Below, piece by piece: positions 8,190 through 15,280 of a stretch of 64,000 bases of DNA. The notes under the pieces were generated by a model, which made no database searches, was not told where the DNA came from, and was given only the letters and a program-made list of their open reading frames with translations. Positions within the stretch are counted from its first letter, which is position 1, and every line of letters starts with the position of its first letter. The position numbers and the translations under genes are program-made. This stretch comes from Nocardia huaxiensis. GTDB taxonomy: Bacteria; Actinomycetota; Actinomycetes; Mycobacteriales; Mycobacteriaceae. The DNA lies in assembly GCF_013744875.1 (NCBI RefSeq), contig NZ_CP059399.1, positions 1,922,001 through 1,986,000 on the forward strand, read 5' to 3'.

Positions 8190-9196
8190 TGGACGATCGG
8201 ATCGTGCTCGGCAAGCGCAGTCCGGCGTTCATGGGCGGGATCGGCCTGCTCATGGTGCTGCTGGTGACCGTGTCCGCGTTCAGCCTCGACAAGCTGCCGA
8301 TCATCGGCGCGGGTACCAAGTACACCGCCGAATTCTCGGAGGCCGCCGGGCTGAAGAAGGGCAACGAGGTGCGCATCGCCGGCGTGAAGGTCGGCACCGT
8401 GCAGGACGTGCGCCTCGACGGTGACAAGGTGCTCGTCGACTTCCGCACCCAGGACGCCTGGATCGGCGACCAGACCACGGCGTCCATCCAGATCAAGACG
8501 CTGCTCGGGCAGAAGTACCTGGCGCTGGACCCCAAGGGCTCCGAGGTGGCGGATCCGAGCGATCGGATTCCGCTGTCGCGCACCGTGTCCCCCTACGACG
8601 TGGTGGACGCCTTCAGCGACGCGGCCACGGATATCGAACAGACCAATACCGATCAGCTGGCGCAGAGCATGCGCGTGCTGTCGGAGGCGTTCTCGGGCAC
8701 CGCGCCCGAGATCCGCAGCTCCATCGACGGCGTCTCGCGCCTGTCGGAGTCCCTCGCGAAGCGGGACGAACAGCTGCGCAAACTGTTCGCCGCCACCAAG
8801 ACCACCTCGCAGGTGCTGGCCGACCGCAATGCCGAATTCGAACGGCTGCTCGCCAATGGCGGTCAGCTGCTGACCGAGCTGAACGTGCGGCAGTCCGCCA
8901 TCGCGCAGCTGCTGTCCGGCGCGAAAACCGTTGCGGCCGAACTGACCGCGCTGGTGCAGGACAACGAGGAGCAGATCGGCCCCGCGCTGACCAACCTCGA
9001 GGCCGCCATCAACCTGCTCAACGACAACCAGGCCAATATCTCCAAGACCCTGGAGCTGGCCGCGCCGTTCTACGGGCTGTACTCCAACGTGCTCGGCACC
9101 GGCCGCTGGTTCGACGCCGTGATCACCAACCTGATTCCGCCCGCCCTGCCCGAGATTCCGGGCGATCGGGAGCCGATCCGAAAGATGGGAGGCTAG
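8189..9196 (+). CDS. Mce family protein, C position
   Basis: MCE-domain protein of 335 residues. The frame is open upstream, but the ATG at 8189 overlaps the mceB stop and follows GGGAAGGGAGG. It gives MDDRIVLGKRSPAFMGGIG, an anchor (GLLMVLLVTVSAFSL) and an MCE domain with VRIAGVKVGTVQDVRLDGDK and IKTLLGQKYLALDPKG. The remainder is helical, with regular heptad-like spacing of Leu and Ala (about residues 145-300). It ends three bases before the GTG of mceD. Confidence 0.9.
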   Translation: MDDRIVLGKRSPAFMGGIGLLMVLLVTVSAFSLDKLPIIGAGTKYTAEFSEAAGLKKGNEVRIAGVKVGTVQDVRLDGDKVLVDFRTQDAWIGDQTTASIQIKTLLGQKYLALDPKGSEVADPSDRIPLSRTVSPYDVVDAFSDAATDIEQTNTDQLAQSMRVLSEAFSGTAPEIRSSIDGVSRLSESLAKRDEQLRKLFAATKTTSQVLADRNAEFERLLANGGQLLTELNVRQSAIAQLLSGAKTVAAELTALVQDNEEQIGPALTNLEAAINLLNDNQANISKTLELAAPFYGLYSNVLGTGRWFDAVITNLIPPALPEIPGDREPIRKMGG

Positions 9197-9198
9197 CC

Positions 9199-10458
9199 GT
9201 GGCGAAGAACCCGCTGACCGCCCTTCAGGGCACCAGCACGAAGAACAAGGCCATCGCCGGGGCGGTTGCCGCGGCGGTCCTGCTCGCGGCCGTGGCCTGG
9301 TGGGGCTGGGGCAAACTCAACACCACCACCATCACCGCCTACTTCGACAAGTCCGTCGGCATCTACGAGGGCTCCGACGTCCGCATTCTCGGCGTCCCCG
9401 TGGGACACGTGGATTCGGTGACGCCGGAGGGCGAACAGGTCAAGGTCGTCATGAGCGTCGACCGGCGCTTCGACATCCCCGCCGACGCCAAGGCCGCGCA
9501 GATCACCCCGTCGGTGGTGTCGGACCGGTACATCCAGCTGGCCCCCGCCTACAAGGGCGGGCCCAAGATGGACCGCAATGCCACCATCCCGAAGGACCGC
9601 ACCGCGACCCCCGTCGAGGTGGACCGGCTCTACACCAGCATCACCGAACTCTCGGATGCGCTGGGCCCCAACGGCGCCAACCGCGATGGCGCGGTCAACG
9701 AGCTGGTGCGCACCGCCGCCGACAATCTGGCCGGCAATGGCGACGCGCTGAACAACAGCTTCACGCAGCTGTCCAGAGCCGCTGCGGCGCTGTCGGATTC
9801 GCGCACGGACATCTTCGACACGGTGAAGAACCTGCAGGTGTTCGTGCAGACCCTGACCGAGAACGACTCGCAGGTACGGGATTTCAACACCCAGCTGGCG
9901 TCGCTGTCCTCCTTCCTGGCGGGGGAGCGGCAGAACCTCGGCGACGCGCTGAGCCTGCTGTCGGTGGCGCTCGGCGATGTCGCCCGTTTCATCGACGACA
10001 ACCGGCAGCTGGTGCAGCAGAACGCGGACGCGTTGACCACGCTCACCCAGACCCTCGCCGATCAGCGCGACGATCTGGCCGAGGCGCTGCCGCTCATCCC
10101 GACCGCGCTGTCCAACCTGATCAATGTCCACAACGGTGAGACCGGCACGCTCGACATGCGGCCCAACTTCACCGACCTGCAGGACCCGTTCGGCGTCATG
10201 TGCAAGATGCTCGATCTGGGCAAGCTGCGGCCGGGCGACCCCAAGTTCGACGCCATCACCCGGCAGCTGCAGCCCATCCTCAGCCACTGCGAAACCATTG
10301 CCGCGCAGATCACCTCGGGTGTGAAGACGCCGACGCTGATCCTGCCGTTCGGCATCCTCAGCGGTGACAACGAGCAGCGCAACGCCGTGCCGGGCAGCGT
10401 CCCGGGCAACCCCTCCGACGCGCTCCCGCCGTCGCAGACGGAAGGTGGTCAGCGATGA
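9199..10458 (+). CDS. Mce family protein, D position
   Basis: MCE-domain protein of 419 residues, GTG start with GGGAGG just upstream. The N-terminal anchor (AIAGAVAAAVLLAAVAWWGW) is followed by the MCE domain (VRILGVPVGHVDSVTPEGEQ; VVSDRYIQLAPAYKG), a helical segment to about residue 310 and a disordered Pro/Ser/Gly tail. Two cysteines near residues 335 and 358 (GVMCKM, LSHCET) may form a disulfide outside the cell. The stop overlaps the start of the lipoprotein gene. Confidence 0.9.
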   Translation: MAKNPLTALQGTSTKNKAIAGAVAAAVLLAAVAWWGWGKLNTTTITAYFDKSVGIYEGSDVRILGVPVGHVDSVTPEGEQVKVVMSVDRRFDIPADAKAAQITPSVVSDRYIQLAPAYKGGPKMDRNATIPKDRTATPVEVDRLYTSITELSDALGPNGANRDGAVNELVRTAADNLAGNGDALNNSFTQLSRAAAALSDSRTDIFDTVKNLQVFVQTLTENDSQVRDFNTQLASLSSFLAGERQNLGDALSLLSVALGDVARFIDDNRQLVQQNADALTTLTQTLADQRDDLAEALPLIPTALSNLINVHNGETGTLDMRPNFTDLQDPFGVMCKMLDLGKLRPGDPKFDAITRQLQPILSHCETIAAQITSGVKTPTLILPFGILSGDNEQRNAVPGSVPGNPSDALPPSQTEGGQR

Positions 10459-11765
10459 AGAACCCCCGCTCCGTCATCCCGGCACGTTTTTGGCCGGGAT
10501 CCACACTGGCAGGGCACCGGCTGAATGCGGTGGATCCCGGCCAAAAGCACGCCGGGATGACGAAGGCGGTGGCTGCCGCTGCTGTCGGTGCGGTGACGCT
10601 GCTCGTAGCGGGCTGCGGCGCGGAGAGCATTCCGCTGCCGGGCGGGCCCAGCGTGGGCGACAACCCGCTGCACATCGACATCCAGTTCGCCGATGTGCTG
10701 GACCTGGTGCCGCAGTCCACCGTGAAGGTGGACGGCATCGCGGTCGGCCGGGTCGACAAGATCGAACTCGCCCCGGACGGCTGGACCGCCAGCGTCAAGA
10801 CCATCGTCAACGGCGATGTGAACCTGCCCGCCAATGCTCGCGCCGAAGTGCGGCAGTCCAATCTGCTCGGTGAGAAGTTCATCGAATTGTCCGCGCCCGC
10901 AACCGATCCCGCATCGGATCGGCTGAAGGACAATGCCACCATCCCGGTCGACCGCACTCGCACCGCGACCGAGGTGGAGCAGGTGCTGGGCGCGCTGTCG
11001 CTGCTGCTCAACGGCGGCGGTGTGGCGCAGCTGCAGCCCATCGTGGTGGAGCTGAACAAGGCCCTGGAAGGCCGCGAGGGCAAGGTGCGCTCCCTGCTGG
11101 AGCAGGCCAACACCCTGATCGACGGCCTGAACCAGCAGGTGGACAACATCACTCGCGCGCTGGACGGCCTCGACCGGCTCAGCAGCCGGGTCGGCACCCA
11201 GACCGAGCAGATCGGCAAGGTGCTCGATGAACTGCCCACCGGCATCAAGATCCTGGAGGAGCAGCGGCCGCAGCTGGTCGGCCTGCTCGGCCAGCTCGAT
11301 CGCCTCGGCCAGGCCGGCATGGACGTGCTCGACGAGTCCAAGGAGAACCTGATCACCGACCTCAGCTCGCTGCGGCCCACGCTGCAGGAGCTCGGCAAGT
11401 CGGCCAATGATCTGGTGACGGCCTTCCCGCTGGTGCCCACCTACCCGTTCCCGGACGAGGCCATCAAGTCGGCGTTCGGCGGTCAGGTGAACACCTGGCT
11501 GTCGGTGGACCTGGAGATCGGCACGCTGCTGTCGAATCTCGGTGTGGGCAAACCGAATCCGGTGTACGTCCCGCCGCAGACCGGGCCGCAGCCGAATGTC
11601 GACCCGTCCAACCCGTACTACAACGGCAACGGGCCGCGCGGCGGCTGGCCGACGGTGTCGCTGCTGCCGCTGCTGCCGAATTCCGTGGTCGCGCCCATTA
11701 CCGGGAATCCCGCGACCGATCCGCTGGGGACCATCCTCGAGCAGTTGGGAGTGGGTCAGCGATGA
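10455..11765 (+). CDS. Mce family lipoprotein, E position (LprK-like), with inserted element near the N-terminus
   Basis: Fifth Mce protein, normally a lipoprotein. The 436-residue frame starts at an ATG overlapping mceD and reads MKNPRSVIPARFWPGST..., but the expected lipoprotein signal only begins at residue 35: MTKAVAAAAVGAVTLLVAGC, with lipobox LVAGC. The extra 34 residues are encoded by a 91-bp inverted repeat (10472-10562). Translation could instead begin at the in-frame ATG at 10557, which lies in the right arm of the element but has no clear ribosome site. The MCE domain follows (TVKVDGIAVGRVDKIELAPD; NLLGEKFIELSAP), then the helical part and a Pro-rich tail. Whether export still works from the upstream start is an open question. 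Confidence 0.85.
   Translation: MKNPRSVIPARFWPGSTLAGHRLNAVDPGQKHAGMTKAVAAAAVGAVTLLVAGCGAESIPLPGGPSVGDNPLHIDIQFADVLDLVPQSTVKVDGIAVGRVDKIELAPDGWTASVKTIVNGDVNLPANARAEVRQSNLLGEKFIELSAPATDPASDRLKDNATIPVDRTRTATEVEQVLGALSLLLNGGGVAQLQPIVVELNKALEGREGKVRSLLEQANTLIDGLNQQVDNITRALDGLDRLSSRVGTQTEQIGKVLDELPTGIKILEEQRPQLVGLLGQLDRLGQAGMDVLDESKENLITDLSSLRPTLQELGKSANDLVTAFPLVPTYPFPDEAIKSAFGGQVNTWLSVDLEIGTLLSNLGVGKPNPVYVPPQTGPQPNVDPSNPYYNGNGPRGGWPTVSLLPLLPNSVVAPITGNPATDPLGTILEQLGVGQR
10472..10562. repeat. 91-bp inverted-repeat element inside mceE
   Basis: Two 33-base arms (10472-10504 and 10530-10562) match as inverted repeats at 30 of 33 positions and enclose a 25-base centre. The ends are CGTCATCCCGGC and GCCGGGATGACG; the inner ends are GGCCGGGATCCAC and GTGGATCCCGGCC. 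There are no stops in the mceE frame. The size and long terminal palindrome resemble miniature non-coding palindromic elements. Partial look-alikes ending in CGGGATGACGAAGG (57661-57676) and GCGGGAATGACGACGG (14789-14804) occur between genes. Confidence 0.75.
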
Positions 11766-13000
11766 CGAAACTGGTGCGCTATCAGCTGATCGCCTTCGCG
11801 ATCATCGCCGTGCTCGGCGTCGTGTTCGTCGGCGCCAAATACGTGCGCCTGGACAATATGCTCGGCTTCGGGCTGTACGAGGTGAAGGTGCAGGCCACCG
11901 GGACGGGCAACCTGTCCAAGGGCGCCGAGGTCACCTACCGCGGCGTGCCCGTGGGCCGGGTCGGGGCGCTCGACATCACCCCCGACGGCGTGCTCATCAC
12001 CCTCGAAATGGATTCCGGCGCACCGAAGGTGCCCGCCAGTGCCAAGGCCGTGGTGGCCAACCGCTCGGCCATCGGCGAGCAGTACGTGGACCTGGTGCCG
12101 ACCTCCGGCGGCGAACCGTACCTGAAGGACGGCTCGATCATCGTCGGTGCGGCCCTGCCGATTCCGGTGGAGACGCTGCTGTCCAGTGTCGACCACTTCG
12201 CCAATACCACCGACCTGGTCGCGCTCAGCACCACCATCACGGAGCTGGGCAAGGCGTTCGACGGCAAGGGTGACGATCTGCAGGTGCTGGTGGACTCGCT
12301 CAACAAGTTCACCGAGACCGGCATCGAAAACCTGCCGCAGACACTGGATCTCATTCGCCAATCGCAGATCGTGCTGAATACCCAGGCGGACCAGGGGTCT
12401 TCGATCCGGCAGTTCAGCGACGGCCTGGATCAGCTGACCGCACAGCTGAAGTCGAACGACCCCGACATCCGGCGGTTGATCGGCACCAGCACCGACGCGG
12501 GCAGCTCCATCCAGCAGCTGCTGCGCGAGAGCGGCCCGGCGCTGACCACGAACCTGACCAACCTGCGCACCCTGCTGCTGGCCGTCTCGCCGAAGTTCTA
12601 CGCGCTCGGCCCGGTATTGCAGATGCTGCCGCTGCTCTCGATCGGCGCCTCGGCGACCGCTCCCGGCGACGGCACCACGCACTTCGGCCTGGTGCTCGAG
12701 ACCAACAACCCGCCCGCCTGCACCATCGGTTACGAAGGCACCCAGGCGATCATCGCCCAGATGAAGCGGGAGAACCCGAACTTCGACGACAGCCGCGACG
12801 ACTTCCCGTTCAACACGGAAGCCAAATGCCTTGTCCCGCAGGGCAGTGAGACGGCCGTCCGCGGCGGCGAGCGCGCCGAACTGGCCGACCCGTCGGTCCC
12901 GCAGCCGTGGGACACCAAGCCGAAGTACGACCCCGACAAGCTCAACCTGAACCCCGTCGCGACCCAGCTCGCCACGCTCATGGGCGTCACCACCAAGTGA
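11762..13000 (+). CDS. Mce family protein, F position
   Basis: Last of the six Mce proteins, 412 residues, ATGA overlap with mceE. It has an N-terminal anchor (YQLIAFAIIAVLGVVFVGA), an MCE domain with VTYRGVPVGRVGALDITPDG and SAIGEQYVDLVPTSG, a helical region (about 130-290) and a C-terminal part with two cysteines (PPACTIGYEG and EAKCLVPQ). It completes the yrbEAB-mceABCDEF set and is followed after 127 bases by two Mce-associated membrane proteins. Confidence 0.9.
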   Translation: MTKLVRYQLIAFAIIAVLGVVFVGAKYVRLDNMLGFGLYEVKVQATGTGNLSKGAEVTYRGVPVGRVGALDITPDGVLITLEMDSGAPKVPASAKAVVANRSAIGEQYVDLVPTSGGEPYLKDGSIIVGAALPIPVETLLSSVDHFANTTDLVALSTTITELGKAFDGKGDDLQVLVDSLNKFTETGIENLPQTLDLIRQSQIVLNTQADQGSSIRQFSDGLDQLTAQLKSNDPDIRRLIGTSTDAGSSIQQLLRESGPALTTNLTNLRTLLLAVSPKFYALGPVLQMLPLLSIGASATAPGDGTTHFGLVLETNNPPACTIGYEGTQAIIAQMKRENPNFDDSRDDFPFNTEAKCLVPQGSETAVRGGERAELADPSVPQPWDTKPKYDPDKLNLNPVATQLATLMGVTTK

Positions 13001-13010
13001 TGACGCACCC

Positions 13011-13075
13011 ACGCATGGGCGGTCAGGCGCGGAGGCGGCAGCGAAGCGTCACCACGCAGCGCCCCGCCCATGCGT
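13011..13075 (+). other. Hairpin between mceF and the Mce-associated genes
   Basis: ACGCATGGGCGG (13011-13022) pairs perfectly with CCGCCCATGCGT (13064-13075) across 41 bases that contain further GC-rich pairing. It could attenuate read-through or stabilise the upstream mce mRNA. There is no T tract, so a simple intrinsic terminator is less likely. Confidence 0.45.
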
Positions 13076-13127
13076 TGATGAGTAGAGCCCCGGCGCTGCC
13101 GCGCGGAGTGGAAAGTATGGTGGCGGC

Positions 13128-13967
13128 GTGAGCCAGCAAAAGGACAGCGAACCGACTGTGGATCTCGACAAGACGGCCGACCAGTCGTCCGCCGAGCCAC
13201 AGGCCGAGACCGCCGCCCCGGCTGACACCGCCACCGAAGCCGCCGTCGATCCGGACGAGCCGGCCGCGACCGAGGAATCGGCCGAGTCGGAGCCCGGGAA
13301 GGCGGGGGCGGTCTCGGCACGGCGGAAGTCGCGCACGGACCGTGAAGAAGCCGCCGCGGATGAACCGGAGTCATCGAGCCTCGATGCCCGGAAGGCCGTC
13401 ACGCTCGGCTCCATCGCGCTGCTCGCCCTCGCGGGCATCGCGGCCGCGTGGTTCGCGGGCAGCTGGATCGTGGGCGGGCTGCTGCGGGATCGGCCGCGGG
13501 CCGAGGCGCGCGACGAAGCCCTCGCCGCGGCCCAGCAGGCCGCCATCAACATCACCTCGATGAACCTGAAGGACGTCGACGGTTCCCTGGCGCTGGCCCG
13601 CTCGTCCATGACCGGCGACCTGCTCGACGCGTCCACCAAGAACCAGGACCAGCTCAAGCAGAAGGTCATGGCGGACAACGTCAATATCTCGTCGAAGATC
13701 CTCGGCGGCGCGCTGACCGAACTCAACTCCGAGAAGGATCACGCCTCGGCGCTGGTCGTCTTCCAGGTGACCGAGTCCGGCGAGGGCAAGGCCACCAACG
13801 AGTACCGCTACACCTGGTCGGTGGACGTGGTGAAGAACGACGGCATCTGGAAGGCCGATCAGGTGCAGCAGATCGCCAATCCGATCGTGCTGAACTCCAC
13901 CGACCAGGGTGCCACCACGCCTCAGCAACCGGGCGGCCAACCGGCGACCCCGCAGCCGGGCAACTAG
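13128..13967 (+). CDS. Mce-associated membrane protein (Mam)
   Basis: Type-II membrane protein of the kind found after mce operons. The GTG-started product has 279 residues: an acidic, Ala/Glu/Pro-rich cytoplasmic tail (about 1-85), one membrane span (VTLGSIALLALAGIAAAWFAG), then an extracytoplasmic domain of about 150 residues resembling SnoaL/NTF2-like folds and ending in a Pro/Gln-rich tail. Mam proteins are thought to stabilise or assemble Mce complexes. The next gene encodes a second copy of this type 12 bases on. Confidence 0.8.
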   Translation: MSQQKDSEPTVDLDKTADQSSAEPQAETAAPADTATEAAVDPDEPAATEESAESEPGKAGAVSARRKSRTDREEAAADEPESSSLDARKAVTLGSIALLALAGIAAAWFAGSWIVGGLLRDRPRAEARDEALAAAQQAAINITSMNLKDVDGSLALARSSMTGDLLDASTKNQDQLKQKVMADNVNISSKILGGALTELNSEKDHASALVVFQVTESGEGKATNEYRYTWSVDVVKNDGIWKADQVQQIANPIVLNSTDQGATTPQQPGGQPATPQPGN

Positions 13968-13979
13968 GAAGGCGTGATC

Positions 13980-14693
13980 ATGGCAAATCGTCGGCCCGTC
14001 AATCGCGTCTCCCCGAAGCGCCGCCCCGCCGCCCAGCGCGGCACGAGCGGGCGCACCACCGCCGCGGATCTCGAATTCACCGGCAGGCAGACCCGCACCG
14101 CCGAACCCGTCTCGACGGCGAAGAAGCCGAAGCCGTCCGCCGCGAAGCCGTCCCCGGTCCGCGCCGAGAAGTCGAAATCCGCTCCGGGCGAAGGCATTTG
14201 GAAGACCTGGCGCACGCCCATCGGGTGCGGCGCCGCCGCGGTCGTGCTGGCCGCTCTCGCGGTCGTGGGCGCGCTGCGACCCGGCGTGGACGACGGCAAC
14301 CGGGCCTTCGTCGACAACTCCGCCACCGACGAGGTGAAGGCCGCCGCCGACCACGCCCTGCAGACCCTCTACGCCTACGAGGCCGGGACGCTGGACAAGG
14401 CGAAGTGGAAGGCCGATGTGGCTACCGTCCTGACGCCCGAGATGGCCGGCAAGTTCGAGCAGTTCCTCGACACCACGGTCGACACCATCAAGCAGACCCA
14501 GACCAACACCCAGGTCACCACCGACCCCACCGGTGTCACCCTGCTCACCGACGACCGAGCCGAGCTCCTGGTGAATCTCAACGTCGTGACGGTGAAGGAC
14601 GGCAAACCGTCCCCGTTCGTCTCCGGCCCCATCCTGCTGCGCATGCAGAAGGTCGACGGCCACTGGCTGGCCTCGGAAATCGCCGACAAGTAG
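13980..14693 (+). CDS. Mce-associated membrane protein (Mam)
   Basis: Second Mam-type protein, 237 residues from the ATG at 13980, which has AGGAAGG seven bases upstream; a GTG at 13974 is too close to that site. A basic, Lys/Pro/Ala-rich cytoplasmic N-terminus (1-75) is followed by a membrane span (GCGAAAVVLAALAVVGAL) and an outer domain beginning at DEVKAAADHALQTLYAYEAG and ending in GHWLASEIADK. It shares layout with the preceding gene but is diverged. It is the last gene of the mce region; GC-rich palindromes follow. Confidence 0.8.
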   Translation: MANRRPVNRVSPKRRPAAQRGTSGRTTAADLEFTGRQTRTAEPVSTAKKPKPSAAKPSPVRAEKSKSAPGEGIWKTWRTPIGCGAAAVVLAALAVVGALRPGVDDGNRAFVDNSATDEVKAAADHALQTLYAYEAGTLDKAKWKADVATVLTPEMAGKFEQFLDTTVDTIKQTQTNTQVTTDPTGVTLLTDDRAELLVNLNVVTVKDGKPSPFVSGPILLRMQKVDGHWLASEIADK

Positions 14694-14709
14694 AGCTGAG
14701 CTATTCCCA

Positions 14710-14752
14710 GGGGCTCCGCCCCCGGACCCCCGGAATCGGGGGCGCTGCCCCC
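14710..14752. repeat. GGGGC-NNN-GCCCC palindromes after the mce region
   Basis: GGGGC-TCC-GCCCC (14710-14722) and GGGGGC-GCT-GCCCCC (14738-14752) begin 17 bases after the last mce-associated stop. They belong to the same hairpin family seen after rplL, mqo and ribA. From 14753 to the rpoB promoter at 15066 I see no gene, only a GCGGGAATGACGACGG word (14789-14804) resembling the arm of the mceE element. Confidence 0.55.
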
Positions 14753-15065
14753 GGCCCCCGTGGCGGGGTTTTCCCGTCGACAGTGCGCGGGAATGACGAC
14801 GGGGGCGGCATTCCGCGACGTCGCGGGGTGATCTTGCTGTAGGACAGGCGATCTCGTGGTTTGTCAACTTCTACCGCCACTTGACGACTTTCGTCCAAGG
14901 CGTCACGCTATTCACAACAGCGGCGGCTGTCACAGGGGATCAGACGCCGACACGGCCTTCACAGGACGCAGCCAGCGAACCGAAAAGCCGGTCGGCAGAC
15001 GGTGTGAACATCGCCACGACACACTTCGGCGCGTTAGCCCGCCGAGGCTCGCCACGGGTGGTACT

Positions 15066-15095
15066 TTGACACCCCCGTAGGTTTGGGTGTACCTT
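15066..15095 (+). promoter_or_regulatory. Probable rpoBC promoter
   Basis: TTGACA (15066-15071), an 18-bp spacer and TACCTT (15090-15095) match SigA-type -35 and -10 elements. The predicted start near 15102 leaves a 5' UTR of about 180 bases before rpoB. This is the best promoter in the 587-bp gap between the Mam gene and rpoB. Confidence 0.65.
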
Positions 15096-15280
15096 TGGAC
15101 GTTGCGCTGGCTGCCTCCTGTCCATACCTTGATCGCATCTACGAAAGTTCCACCTTCCGGTGTTACTTCCGCTGTTTGCTGTTCGGGTTTCGTTCGGGTT
15201 GCTACCAGCGGAATTCGTAGCAGACAAGCGACGGTCGCGGACCACCACGCGACGCGCGTGAGGTGCTGGAAGGACGCATC

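Noticed and set aside
10472..10562. Interpreting the 91-bp inverted repeat as an insertion sequence
   Set aside because: It has no transposase gene and no evident target duplication; it can only be called a palindromic element.
5752..13000. Naming the operon mce4 (cholesterol importer) because of the nearby KstR-like sites
   Set aside because: No KstR-like site was found upstream of mkl or yrbE, and Mce subtype cannot be decided without a phylogeny.
14753..15065. Small open frames in the gap before rpoB
   Set aside because: None has a ribosome site, plausible composition or recognisable product; the stretch looks non-coding.
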